A DNA stretch of 46,481 nt from JBMOGA01 sp049318625 (GCA_049318625.1 JBMOGA010000028.1:1-46481), one strand, 5' to 3'. Positions 26,323 to 35,382 are shown, counted from the first letter of the stretch. Notes: generated by a model from the sequence alone, not told the origin. Program-made: numbers and translations.

Positions 26323-27060
26323 ATGGATTGGTCGCTGCTGGCCGTCGCGGGCTTGGGTCTCTTCCTGGCCGGCATCGTCAAAGGCTCGACGGGTCTCGGC
26401 TACTCGTCGTGCGCCCTGCCGTTCCTCGCGACATCGATCGGGCTCAAGCCCGCGATGGGCCTGGTGATCATCCCGGCGCTGGCCACCAACATCTCGGTCG
26501 CCTTCACCGCGGGCCATTTCCGGGAGATCGTCACCCGCTTCACGCCGCTCTATCTGGCGATGCTTCCGGGTATTGCCGTCGGCGTCGGGCTGTCGGCCCT
26601 GCTCGCGACGACGATGGCGGCCAAGCTGCTCGGCATCGTCATCATTATGTATGCGCTGATGAGCCTGGCCCGCCCCCGGTTCCAGCTGCCGCCGCACTAC
26701 GTCGTCCCCTTGCAGATGCCGACCGGATTCACCAACGGCATCATTACCGGCCTGACCGGCTCGCAGGTCATGCCGTTGTTCCCCTATATGATGTCGATCG
26801 AACTGGATTCGGCCCGCCTGGTCCAGGCGATCAACCTCGCTGTGATGATCGCCTCCGTTTTCCTGGCGATCAGCCTGCTGTCTGCCGGTCTCCTGACACC
26901 CGATCTCGTGCTGTGGTCGATCGCCGCCATCGCCCCGGCCCTGCTCGGCGTGCAGATCGGCAACGCGCTCCGCAAGAAGATCCCCGCGCAGCATTTCCGC
27001 TCGGTCGTCTTGTACGTGCTGATGGGAACCGGCGCACTGCTGCTGATCCGGGGGCACTGA
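26323..27060 (+). CDS. TauE/SafE family membrane transporter
   Basis: The protein is 245 residues from the ATG at 26323, with seven or eight membrane helices in two similar halves (GIVKGSTGLGYS in the first, TGFTNGIITGLTGSQVMP in the second), which is the TauE/SafE duplication. Members are proposed to export sulfite, sulfonates or other organic anions. In-frame codons upstream would add non-hydrophobic residues, so they were rejected. It probably shares a transcript with the PvcA-like gene and might export its product or a related anion, which is inference. Confidence 0.88.
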   Translation: MDWSLLAVAGLGLFLAGIVKGSTGLGYSSCALPFLATSIGLKPAMGLVIIPALATNISVAFTAGHFREIVTRFTPLYLAMLPGIAVGVGLSALLATTMAAKLLGIVIIMYALMSLARPRFQLPPHYVVPLQMPTGFTNGIITGLTGSQVMPLFPYMMSIELDSARLVQAINLAVMIASVFLAISLLSAGLLTPDLVLWSIAAIAPALLGVQIGNALRKKIPAQHFRSVVLYVLMGTGALLLIRGH

Positions 27061-27079
27061 GCCCGCGTCGTCTATGGCA

Positions 27080-27247
27080 TCACAGCACGTGGACGAGCCG
27101 CCAACCCGCGGCGGGCTCGCCGGACGACGGCAGCGGCGGCGCCACCACTGCGATCGCCAACAGGCCGATCATCGCGCCGAGCACGGTGATCGCCGCGCCG
27201 TGCCTGACACATCGCGCAAGATAGCGTTCGTAAGCGGAAGTTCCCAT
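27080..27247 (-). CDS. Possible small single-helix membrane protein (55 residues)
   Basis: A short minus-strand frame from the ATG at 27247 encodes 55 residues. A basic N-terminal segment (RYLARCVRHG) is followed by one hydrophobic helix of about 22 residues (ITVLGAMIGLLAIAVV) and a Pro-rich tail. That positive-then-hydrophobic order is a normal membrane topology. The gene lies in a gap between two plus-strand genes and converges on the exporter gene. I see no strong ribosome-binding site. It may be spurious, as high-GC DNA often contains such frames. Confidence 0.4.
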   Translation of the reverse strand: MGTSAYERYLARCVRHGAAITVLGAMIGLLAIAVVAPPLPSSGEPAAGWRLVHVL

Positions 27248-27455
27248 GTCGGCCTCGCAAGGTCTGCCGATCTCTTAACTCGAAGGACCTCAACGAACCG
27301 GGCGAAGTTTTGCTGCAATTTTACAGGCCGACGACTTTGCGATCCCCGCGCTGTTCCGACCCCATTCAGGGTTTTGAAACCAACCCGTGGCAATCTCCAA
27401 CAGACCTGTCGAATGTCAACTTTTGCAGCAGACTTTACCCGGCTGGAATCAGCGT

Positions 27456-29720
27456 ATGCGTGCTCACATCAATCGCTTTACCCAGCGTCTGCACGCCTCC
27501 ACGGTTTTTGGCGTCGCGATGATCGTCCTGGTTTGGGTCGGCGTCATCGGTAAGTCCCTCGACGGATTTCAAAGCGCCCGCGAAGAAACGATCCGCCTGC
27601 AGCAGAACTTCGCTCTCGTCTTCGAAGAGAATGTGCTGCGATCCATCGGCGAGATCGACAAGTCTCTGCTCTATCTCCGGCGCATGATCGAAGGCCGGAT
27701 GGGCACATCCGCCTTCCACGAGATCGTGAGCAGCACCGACATCCTCAGTGAAATCATCGTGCAGGTCGCCGTCATCGATGCCAAGGGCATCATGCGCGCC
27801 TCCAACGCCGGGCCGCAGCCCGCCAAGCCGATCGATCTCAGCGACCGCGAGCATTATCGCTACCATCTCGGCCGCTCGACCGACGAGCTGTTCATCAGCA
27901 AGCCCGTCATCGGCCGCGCCAGCGGCAAGTGGTCGGTCCAGGTCACCCGCCGCTTCTCCGCGCCCGATGGTGGCTTCGGCGGCGTTGTCGTCGGATCTCT
28001 GAACCCTGCCCACTTCACACAGTTCTACGAGAAGGTGAACCTCGGCACCACGGCCGCGATCTCGCTGATCGGCACCGACGGCATCGTGCGGTCGAGCGGC
28101 GGCAGCCCGAGCACGGTGCTCACGTTGGGCGACAACATTTCCAAGTCCGCTCTCGGCCAGCACCTGAGTGCTGAGAAGACGACATCGTTCCTCGAGACCC
28201 CGGAAACGGGTTCTCAACGCCTGGTGACCATGCGCAAGGTCCGTGGTCAGCCCCTGCTGCTGGCCGTCGCCATCAATACGGACGAGGTCTTCGAGGAGTC
28301 CCGCACGTCGGCGCACCGCCTCGCTGCCGCAGGCCTGATCCTGACACTGGCGATCACCCTCGCGATGTGGCGAATGGTCAAGGTCGAAGATCGGCGCCAG
28401 CAGGCTGAAGGGCATGTCCGCCGGCTTGCGGCCGAGGATCCTCTGACGGGCCTCGTCAACCGCCGCGTATTCCAGGAGAAGGTCGAGGCTGCGGCCGCCC
28501 GCACCGACGGCACACTCTTTGCCATCCTCTACCTCGATGTCGATCGCTTCAAGGTCATCAACGACACGCTCGGTCACCGGACCGGCGATCTGCTGCTCAA
28601 AGAGGTTGCAAATCGTCTCCGCTCCAGCATGGGCGAAGCTGTCGTGTTGGCCCGCCTCGGCGGTGACGAGTTCGCGATCCTGATCCCGCACGTCAGCTCG
28701 CGCGACGACCTGTCGGTACAGGCCGCCAAACTCGTCGAGAACGGTGGCGTTCCTTACGAGGTGGGTGGCCATCGCGTGCCCTGCACCGTCAGCATCGGCG
28801 TCGCCGTCGGCCCGACCGATGGCAAGACCGCCGAGGAACTGATCGTCGCGGGCGATCTCGCGCTCTATGCTGCCAAAGAGGCCGGCCGCAATCGGTTTGC
28901 CTACTTCGATGCCGCCATGAACGACAAGATCAACCGCCGTCGCGAGATCGAGGTCGACCTCCGGCTGGCGCTGGAGCGGCAGGAACTCGAGGTGCACTTC
29001 CAGCCGATCTTCGCGATCGACGGCAAGACATTGAAGGGCTTCGAAGCCCTGGCCCGTTGGCGCCACCCGGTAAAGGGCTGGGTCCCACCCCAGGTCTTCA
29101 TCGAGGTCGCTGAGGATTGCGGCCTGATCGTCCCGGTCGGCGCCTGGGTGCTGAAGGAGGCGTGCCGCATTGCCAGCACGTGGCCGGATCATCTGCGCCT
29201 CGCCGTCAACCTTTCACCGGTCCAGTTCTCGAGCTGTGATGTGCCGACACTGATCGCGACAACGCTGCTGGAGACCCGCCTGCAGCCGGACCGGCTGGAG
29301 ATCGAGATCACCGAGAGCCTGCTCCTCGACAACAGCGCCCATACCCACGAGGTGTTGAAGAACCTCAAGGAACTCGGCGTGCGCATCGCCATGGACGACT
29401 TCGGCACCGGGTACTCGTCGTTGGCCTATCTGCAGAGCTTCCCGCTGGACAAGATCAAGATCGACCGAAGCTTCGTTCGCAATATCGACGCCAAGGGCAG
29501 CGCCCGCTCGATCGTCAGCGCGATCGTCAATATTGCCCACTCGCTCGGCATGGAGACCACCGCCGAGGGGATCGAAGGCCTCGAACAGCACCAGGCCCTG
29601 GCCGAACTCGGATGCGACCAGTTGCAGGGCTATCTGTTCGGCCGGCCGGTGCCCGCCGCGGAAGCCGCCGCCTTCATCGAGCCGCAACCCAAGCCGAAAT
29701 CGATCGCGGAAGCGGCCTGA
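27456..29720 (+). CDS. GGDEF-EAL protein with extracytoplasmic Cache-like sensor
   Basis: The protein is 754 residues from the ATG at 27456. It has a first membrane helix (17-33), a periplasmic Cache-like sensor (about 35-285), a second helix (290-307), a GGDEF domain (intact GGDEF at 402-406, DPLTGLVNR before it) and an EAL domain (EAL at 530-532, DDFGTGYSS later). Both catalytic signatures are present, so it could make and destroy cyclic-di-GMP. The RxxD inhibitory site normally just before GGDEF is absent. An in-frame GTG at 27387 would add 23 residues before the first helix and cannot be excluded. It is followed by the histidine kinase and response regulator genes, suggesting a common signalling role. 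Confidence 0.93.
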   Translation: MRAHINRFTQRLHASTVFGVAMIVLVWVGVIGKSLDGFQSAREETIRLQQNFALVFEENVLRSIGEIDKSLLYLRRMIEGRMGTSAFHEIVSSTDILSEIIVQVAVIDAKGIMRASNAGPQPAKPIDLSDREHYRYHLGRSTDELFISKPVIGRASGKWSVQVTRRFSAPDGGFGGVVVGSLNPAHFTQFYEKVNLGTTAAISLIGTDGIVRSSGGSPSTVLTLGDNISKSALGQHLSAEKTTSFLETPETGSQRLVTMRKVRGQPLLLAVAINTDEVFEESRTSAHRLAAAGLILTLAITLAMWRMVKVEDRRQQAEGHVRRLAAEDPLTGLVNRRVFQEKVEAAAARTDGTLFAILYLDVDRFKVINDTLGHRTGDLLLKEVANRLRSSMGEAVVLARLGGDEFAILIPHVSSRDDLSVQAAKLVENGGVPYEVGGHRVPCTVSIGVAVGPTDGKTAEELIVAGDLALYAAKEAGRNRFAYFDAAMNDKINRRREIEVDLRLALERQELEVHFQPIFAIDGKTLKGFEALARWRHPVKGWVPPQVFIEVAEDCGLIVPVGAWVLKEACRIASTWPDHLRLAVNLSPVQFSSCDVPTLIATTLLETRLQPDRLEIEITESLLLDNSAHTHEVLKNLKELGVRIAMDDFGTGYSSLAYLQSFPLDKIKIDRSFVRNIDAKGSARSIVSAIVNIAHSLGMETTAEGIEGLEQHQALAELGCDQLQGYLFGRPVPAAEAAAFIEPQPKPKSIAEAA

Positions 29721-29875
29721 CGGGGCGCCTGCCGTCCCGACGGTTGCATGCGGGCGTCCGACCTTCTATGCAGCCGGGAGAGAGGATCTCCGGTCGCCAT
29801 GCAGGCTAAAGCCCTCCGATCGCATTGCGCCGCGACGACGCAACCTGGAGCCCCGCCGTCCGGGGCGGTCGCCGC

Positions 29876-32227
29876 ATGATGCTCCGCGCCCGCAGCGTCC
29901 GCCTCAAGCATGCCCTGGCAGTCGCCATCACGCTGCTCGCCGCCGCGTTGACGGCGATCGTCAGTTACACGCTGGGTCGGGCCGGCGTGACCCGCGTCGA
30001 GAGCGAGATCGGCGGCCGCCTGGCCACCCTCGCAGACCAGATGCAGGACAAGCTCGATCGCGGCCTGTTCGAGCGCTACCGCGAGATCACCAATGCGGCG
30101 AGCCTGCTGCCATTGTTCGAAACGTCACCGTCACCCGACGCCCGCGAACGCGTGCTCGAGCAGTTGCGGGCGACCTTCGGCGAGTACGCCTGGATCGGCT
30201 ACATCGACCGCGGCGGCAAGGTCCTGAGCGCCACGGACGGTCTGCATGTCGGCGTCGACATGTCGGGACTTGCGATCTTCCGCTCCGCGCTGATGGCTCC
30301 CGTCGTCGGCGAGGTGCACACCGCCCCGCCGGCCATCGCCACCACGCACACGACCGACATCGGTCAGGGTCGGTTCGTCGACATTGCCGCACCGGTCGTC
30401 GATCCGGACGGCGATACGGTCGGCGTGCTGATCGCCCATCTGAGCTGGAACTGGGCGGAGGAGATCAAGGACAGCCTGTTCGGAAACGATGAACCGCGGC
30501 CGGGCGTCGAGGTGCTCGTCCTCGGTCCGACCGGAGTCGTGTTGATGGGCCCCCCCGAGTACGCGAGCCGGTTGCTCAACCTGCCGAGCGTAACTGCCGC
30601 GCAGCGGAGCATAAATCGCGCCTCCGTCGAGACCTGGCTGGATGGGCGGCGCTACGTGACCGGCTACGCCAAGAGCGACGGCTATCGGTCGTTCCCGGGC
30701 CTCGGATGGATCGTCCTGGTGCGGGAGGACGCGGACATGGCGCTTCTGCCCGCCACCAATCTGCAGCGTCAGGTCGTGGCCCTGGCGCTGGCCTCCGTCC
30801 TTGCGGCGGCGCTGGCCGCCTGGCTGCTCGCCGACCGGCTGGCCGCACCCCTCCTCAACCTCTCGCGCGCGGCCGAGCGGGTCCGCCGCGGCGAGAACAT
30901 CGAGATCCCGAGCGTCTCGGGATACGCCGAGGCGGAGATTCTGTCGGAATCCCTGCGCTCCCTCGTCGCCGAACTGCAAGCCCGCCAGGACACGCTCTCG
31001 CGGCTCAATGCCTCCCTGGAGGACGAGGTCGCGGTCAGAACCTCCGAACTCGCCGAGCAGAACACCGCCCTGGCTGCCGCCAAGGAGACCGCCGAGCAGG
31101 CCACCGCCGCCAAGTCCCGCTTCCTCGCCGCCGCAAGTCACGACCTGCGCCAGCCGCTCCATGCGCTGATCCTGTTCGCTCGGGCGCTGTCCCGCCGGGT
31201 TCAGGGGGACGAGGCCCAGCGCCTCGTCCGCCAGATGGAGGAGGCGCTGGCGTCGCTGCGCACGATGTTCGACGCGCTGCTGAACATATCCCGGCTGGAC
31301 GCCGGCTTGGTGAGCCCGCAGAAGGTGACGTTCGATATCGGCCAGCATATCGAGACGATCTCGGCGGGGTTCCGGGCCGAGGCCCACGCGCGCGGACTAG
31401 AATTCAGAACGCGGACGACATCGGCTAGCGTCACCACCGATGCCGCGATCCTCGAGACGATGGTCCGCAACCTCGTCTCCAACGCCTTCAAGTTCACCAA
31501 GTCCGGCGGCGTTCTGCTCAGCACACGCCGCCGCGGCAACCGCATCGCCATCGAGATCTACGACACCGGCCCGGGAATCTCCGCCACCGATGCCGACGCG
31601 ATCTTTCAGGAATTCCATCGCGCCCGCCATCAGGCGGTCGGACCCAATGACGGCCTGGGCCTCGGCCTGTCCATCGTCCGGCGCTATGCGCGGCTGCTGG
31701 GGGTCGACGTGACGATGCGTGCCCGCCCGGGACACGGCACGTGCTTCCGCCTCGTTCTCCCCCTGTCCGATCCGGTCCCGGCGCCGTCGGCCGAAGCGGT
31801 CCACCTGCCGGAGGCACGGCCACCGGCCAGCATCCTCGTGCTCGACGACGACGCGTTGATCGTGGCGGCGCTCGTGCGGGAACTGTCGGACCACGGCCAT
31901 GCCGTCCAGGGCTTCGCCATCGCCGCGGCGGCCGAGGCCGCGCTCAAATCCGGCGTACCGTTCGATGTCGTCGTCGCCGACCACGATCTCGGCGGCGCGG
32001 AGACCGGAACCGCCTTCATTGCCCGCATGGAGACCGAACTCGGCCGGCCGGTGCCAACCCTGATCTTGTCGGGTGCGACCGACGCGGCCACGCTCTCCAT
32101 GCTCACAAGGACCGGCCGGCCCTGGTTGACCAAACCGGCCGACTCCCGCGCGATCACGGACGCGATCGCCAAGCTGACACGCACACCGACCGGACCGTCG
32201 CGCCAGCCGGCCGCAGCAACGGCCTGA
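29876..32227 (+). CDS. Hybrid sensor histidine kinase with extracytoplasmic sensor and receiver domain
   Basis: The protein is 783 residues from the ATG at 29876 (a second ATG follows at once). It has a first helix (12-32), a periplasmic sensor (about 40-295), a second helix (298-318), a HAMP-like segment and a coiled coil (360-415). The H-box is ASHDLRQPLHAL with phospho-acceptor His422, and the ATPase domain carries N, G1 and G2 boxes (NLVSNAFKFT, DTGPGI, GLGLGLSIV). A C-terminal receiver domain starts at about 665 (LVLDDDALIVAAL), with the acceptor Asp in VVVADHDLGG. This class of hybrid kinase usually signals to NarL/LuxR-type regulators; such a gene follows 59 bases later. A TTG start (29825) would add 17 unlikely residues. 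Confidence 0.92.
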   Translation: MMLRARSVRLKHALAVAITLLAAALTAIVSYTLGRAGVTRVESEIGGRLATLADQMQDKLDRGLFERYREITNAASLLPLFETSPSPDARERVLEQLRATFGEYAWIGYIDRGGKVLSATDGLHVGVDMSGLAIFRSALMAPVVGEVHTAPPAIATTHTTDIGQGRFVDIAAPVVDPDGDTVGVLIAHLSWNWAEEIKDSLFGNDEPRPGVEVLVLGPTGVVLMGPPEYASRLLNLPSVTAAQRSINRASVETWLDGRRYVTGYAKSDGYRSFPGLGWIVLVREDADMALLPATNLQRQVVALALASVLAAALAAWLLADRLAAPLLNLSRAAERVRRGENIEIPSVSGYAEAEILSESLRSLVAELQARQDTLSRLNASLEDEVAVRTSELAEQNTALAAAKETAEQATAAKSRFLAAASHDLRQPLHALILFARALSRRVQGDEAQRLVRQMEEALASLRTMFDALLNISRLDAGLVSPQKVTFDIGQHIETISAGFRAEAHARGLEFRTRTTSASVTTDAAILETMVRNLVSNAFKFTKSGGVLLSTRRRGNRIAIEIYDTGPGISATDADAIFQEFHRARHQAVGPNDGLGLGLSIVRRYARLLGVDVTMRARPGHGTCFRLVLPLSDPVPAPSAEAVHLPEARPPASILVLDDDALIVAALVRELSDHGHAVQGFAIAAAAEAALKSGVPFDVVVADHDLGGAETGTAFIARMETELGRPVPTLILSGATDAATLSMLTRTGRPWLTKPADSRAITDAIAKLTRTPTGPSRQPAAATA

Positions 32228-32286
32228 CGCGCGACGCCATGGAACGGTCGCGACTGGACGACTAGAGTGACGACTTTGGAGCTCGG

Positions 32287-32973
32287 ATGAACGCACCGGC
32301 GCGCGGCAAAGCCCTGATTGCAGACGACCACGGCCTCTACCGGACGGGGCTCGGCTTCCTTTTGCGTGACCAACTCGGCTTCGACGAGATCGTGGAGGTC
32401 GCCGGCTTCGACGAGGCCCTCGACCAGCTCGCCGCCAACCGCGAGATCACCCTGGCCCTGTTCGATCTATCGATGCCGGGCATGGGCGGACCCGACAGCC
32501 TCGTGCTGGTCCGCGAGGCCTACCCGGACCTGCGTGTGGCCGTGGTTTCCGCATCGGAGGATCGCAACGACGTGCTCGAGACGCTGGCCGCGGGCCTCGG
32601 CGGTTACGTCCCCAAGAGCCTGCCGGACGACGAGATCGTCGCGGCCCTCGAATCGGTCATCTCCGGCAAGGTCTTCGTGCCCCGGTTCATGGCACAGCCG
32701 ATGCCCGGGCAGCGCTTTGCGCCGCCGCTCGCCCAAGCCCAGCCGCGGCCGGCCAAAGCGTTGCGCCTGGAGGATCTCACCCCGCGTCAACGCGATGTGC
32801 TCGACGGTGTCCTCAAGGGGTTGTCGAACAAGGAGATCGCGCGCTCCCTGGACATCGCCGAAGGCACCGTGAAAATCCACCTGTCGGCGCTGTTCTCTCA
32901 GCTCGGCGCCCGCAACCGCACGGATCTCGCCACCCGCAGCCAACTTCTGTTCGGCGGCAGTCTCGGGCGCTAG
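32287..32973 (+). CDS. LuxR/NarL-type response regulator
   Basis: The protein is 228 residues. Residues 8-125 are a receiver domain with the acidic pair DD (13-14), acceptor Asp60 (LFDLSMPG) and a conserved Lys in YVPKSL. A linker rich in Pro/Ala (about 140-162) leads to a LuxR-type helix-turn-helix (about 163-226: LTPRQRDVLDG, GLSNKEIARSLDIAEGTVKI). When phosphorylated it would bind DNA as a dimer. It is the probable partner of the hybrid kinase just upstream. Its target genes are not identifiable here. Confidence 0.93.
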   Translation: MNAPARGKALIADDHGLYRTGLGFLLRDQLGFDEIVEVAGFDEALDQLAANREITLALFDLSMPGMGGPDSLVLVREAYPDLRVAVVSASEDRNDVLETLAAGLGGYVPKSLPDDEIVAALESVISGKVFVPRFMAQPMPGQRFAPPLAQAQPRPAKALRLEDLTPRQRDVLDGVLKGLSNKEIARSLDIAEGTVKIHLSALFSQLGARNRTDLATRSQLLFGGSLGR

Positions 32974-33050
32974 CGCGCCGTTCTCCCCGGGATGGGGCCT
33001 GACCGGTCGAGATCGCCGCAGCCCTCGCGGCCACCGCAAGCGTGAACCGC

Positions 33051-33767
33051 TCAGCAGCCCAGCGCGCCGGCCACGCCGGGAAAACTGTCGGTGACCACGT
33101 CCCACGCCCGGTCGGCGTGGAAATCGCGATTCTGCAAGGGCCCGTACTCGGTCGGCCGCGCCACGAACGCGGTCCTAAGACCGCATGCGGCCGCCGCGGC
33201 CAGATCGTCGTTGTGGGCGGCCACCAGCATCACCTCCGCCGCTGGCAGATTGAGCAGCTCGGCCGCCCTCAGGTAGGCCTGCGGCAGCGGCTTGTAGGCC
33301 TGGGCGGTTTCGGCGCCGAGCACCACGTCCCACGGCAGCCCGGCATTCTTGGCCATCCGCGTGAGCAGGCCGACGTTGCCGTTCGACAGCGTGCCGATGA
33401 TGTAGCGGCGCTTGAGCCGCGTCAGCCCTTCGACCACGTCGGGCCAGGGCCGCAGCCGGTGCCAGATTGACACCAGATGATCGATCTCGTGGGGAGCGAG
33501 ACCGGTGATGTTGTGCCGGTCGAGCAGGGTCAACAGGCTTTCACGATGCAGCTGGTCGAGAATGGTCCAGGGCCGTCGCCCGGCGCGCACCGCGTCCATG
33601 GACGGCTGATAGAGCCCACGCCACTCGTCCGTCACGGCGACCCAGTCGGCTTTCAGGCCGCGCGCTGTGCCGAAGGCGGTGAGTTCGCCGATGCAGCTCG
33701 AACGCCAATCGACCACCGTGCCGAACACGTCGAACAGCAGAGCCTTCACGCGATCCTTGGGGTTCAT
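33051..33767 (-). CDS. HAD-superfamily hydrolase, haloacid dehalogenase type II-like
   Basis: The protein is 238 residues from the ATG at 33767. It has the HAD nucleophile motif LLFDVFGTVVDWR, motif II LSNGN, a Lys at motif III (AYKPLPQAY) and motif IV AAHNDDLAAA. These match the L-2-haloacid dehalogenase branch. Most such proteins in genomes have no tested substrate, so a phosphatase role is also possible. Its ATG overlaps the aroC stop by four bases, which is unusual company for aroC and probably reflects simple transcriptional convenience. Confidence 0.85.
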   Translation of the reverse strand: MNPKDRVKALLFDVFGTVVDWRSSCIGELTAFGTARGLKADWVAVTDEWRGLYQPSMDAVRAGRRPWTILDQLHRESLLTLLDRHNITGLAPHEIDHLVSIWHRLRPWPDVVEGLTRLKRRYIIGTLSNGNVGLLTRMAKNAGLPWDVVLGAETAQAYKPLPQAYLRAAELLNLPAAEVMLVAAHNDDLAAAAACGLRTAFVARPTEYGPLQNRDFHADRAWDVVTDSFPGVAGALGC

Positions 33768-34864
33768 GCCACGCCACCTCGTCCCGTCTGCGCCCGGTGC
33801 CTCAGCAAATGGTCCGCAAGAACGATGGCCATCATCGCCTCGCCGACCGGCACCGCCCGGATGCCGACACACGGGTCGTGCCGGCCCTTGGTCAGGATCT
33901 CCGTCTCGGCGCCCGATCGGTCGATGGTCCGGCGCGTCGTCAGGATCGACGACGTCGGCTTCACCGCGAACCGCACCACCACAGGCTGCCCGGTGGAGAT
34001 GCCGCCGAGCACGCCGCCGGCATGATTCGACAGATAGAGCGGCCGGCCGTCGTTGCCCATCCGGATCTCGTCCGCGTTGTCCTGGCCCGACAGCAGCGCC
34101 GCCGCGAATCCGTCACCGATCTCGACGCCCTTCACCGCGTTGATGCTCATCATCGCCGCCGCTAAATCCTGATCGAGCTTGCCGTAGATCGGGGCGCCGA
34201 GCCCGGCCGGCACGCCCTCCGCCACGACCTCGACGATCGCGCCGGTCGACGATCCGGCCTTGCGCACGCCGTCCAGAAAGTCGGCCCAGGTCTCCACCGC
34301 CGCGGCGTCGGGGCAGAAGAACGGGTTCTCGCGCACCTGCTCCCAGCTCCACCGCTGCCGGTCGATGGCATGCGGCCCGATCTGAACCAACGCGCCGCGA
34401 ATCGTCACCCCCGCCAAGACCTTGCGCGCGATGGCGCCGGCCGCCACCCGCATCGCCGTCTCGCGCGCCGACGAGCGACCGCCGCCACGATAGTCGCGAA
34501 TTCCGTATTTCTGCCAGTAGGTGATGTCGGCGTGGCCCGGACGGAACTTCTCTTTGATGTCGCCGTAGTCCTTCGAGCGCTGATCCATGTTCTCGATCAC
34601 CAGCGCGATCGGGGTGCCGGTCGTCACATCGACGCCGTCGTCGTCCACGAACACGCCCGATAGGATCTTCACCTCGTCCGGCTCGCGCCGCTGGGTGGTG
34701 AATCGCGACTGCCCGGGTTTGCGCCGGTCGAGATCCGCCTGGATTTCCGCTGCCGTCAGGGGAAGGCCCGGCGGGCAGCCGTCGACCACGCAGCCGATGG
34801 CCGGGCCATGGCTCTCGCCCCAGGTCGTGACACGAAAGAGATGACCGAAAGTGTTGTGCGACAT
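33764..34864 (-). CDS. aroC: Chorismate synthase AroC
   Basis: The protein is 366 residues. It has MSHNTFGHLFRVTTWGESHG at the N-terminus, RPGHADITYWQKYGIRDYRGGGRSS and the conserved NHAGGVLGGIS. It uses reduced FMN to convert EPSP to chorismate, the last shared step of aromatic amino acid synthesis. The ATG at 34864 was chosen because it starts the conserved N-terminus; the longer open frame adds unrelated residues. It is the first gene before the HAD gene and is preceded by a large gap that carries a terminator of opposite orientation. Confidence 0.97.
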   Translation of the reverse strand: MSHNTFGHLFRVTTWGESHGPAIGCVVDGCPPGLPLTAAEIQADLDRRKPGQSRFTTQRREPDEVKILSGVFVDDDGVDVTTGTPIALVIENMDQRSKDYGDIKEKFRPGHADITYWQKYGIRDYRGGGRSSARETAMRVAAGAIARKVLAGVTIRGALVQIGPHAIDRQRWSWEQVRENPFFCPDAAAVETWADFLDGVRKAGSSTGAIVEVVAEGVPAGLGAPIYGKLDQDLAAAMMSINAVKGVEIGDGFAAALLSGQDNADEIRMGNDGRPLYLSNHAGGVLGGISTGQPVVVRFAVKPTSSILTTRRTIDRSGAETEILTKGRHDPCVGIRAVPVGEAMMAIVLADHLLRHRAQTGRGGVA

Positions 34865-35060
34865 AGGAAACCGGCAAGCTGTGAGGAGCCGCACTGTGGC
34901 CCCTCCCGGCAGCGTGCGCAACAGGGTTGCGACCAGCTCGCTCAGGCAGCGCCGGCGTTGCACAGCGCCCTAGAGTCCGCCCGGCATCACCCGCCAAATC
35001 TCGGCTGTTCACGCCGAATTGGATCGTGACAATGTCTTGATCAGCACCTTACATCGAGAG

Positions 35061-35372
35061 TCACTGCGTGAGTCGCGACGATTGACGCATCGGCCACCAC
35101 GTGCACCCGACGATCCGGATGACCTTAGCCCCGCGTGAGGGGCGATCATGGCACCGGCTGGGAAGGCTCCTTGAGCCAGGCACAGGATTGGGACGGTGCG
35201 CGGGGCAGCCCGACGGTTCGGATGAGCCGGCATCGCCGAAGAGTCGAGTCCGAGTTCCAGCGTCAAGGCAAGTCACTGCTGTTTTCCATCCGGCAGTCTG
35301 AGCAACTGTCGGGGCGAAGTGCGGCAGACAATCGGGGCTGGAGCAACCGCTGCTCTGGCCCCATCTTTTTTT
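35061..35372 (+). ncRNA. Candidate small RNA ending at an intrinsic terminator
   Basis: The terminator at 35334-35372 is oriented for plus-strand transcription, yet no plus-strand gene precedes it. A weak promoter-like pair, GTGACA (35026-35031) and TTACAT (35049-35054) with 17 bases between, would give a transcript of about 310 bases starting near 35061. The start position is a guess. The sequence has several potential stems. The family is unknown to me. Confidence 0.3.
35334..35372 (+). terminator. Intrinsic terminator, plus strand
   Basis: GGGGCTGGAGCA (35334-35345) pairs over twelve positions with TGCTCTGGCCCC (35351-35362), with two G-T wobbles, around a five-base loop. ATC and seven T follow (35363-35372). 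This is a textbook rho-independent terminator. Read on the minus strand, the hairpin is not followed by U, so it does not serve the histidine phosphatase gene. Confidence 0.85.
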
Positions 35373-35382
35373 GGGTAGCGGC

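Larger units (their letters stand above)
34865..35382. other. 518-base gap without a recognised gene
   Basis: This gap lies between the aroC start and the histidine phosphatase stop. I see no persuasive protein-coding frame. It ends in a strong plus-strand intrinsic terminator (35334-35372) and contains several short hairpins, including GGCTCCTTGAGCC (35165-35177) and GCCCC/GGGGC around 35128-35143. The aroC promoter must lie in its left part. No tRNA is visible, nor the conserved blocks I would expect in tmRNA or RNase P RNA. Confidence 0.6.

Noticed and set aside
32941..33050. Possible terminator between the response regulator and the HAD gene
   Set aside because: The GCGCTAGCGC palindrome is short and has no T-run after it, so it is not a convincing terminator.
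34865..35382. tmRNA, RNase P RNA or tRNA in the gap after aroC
   Set aside because: The conserved blocks I would expect (T-loop with consensus flanks, the tag-coding ANDN codons, or the GAGGAAAGTCC block) are absent on both strands.
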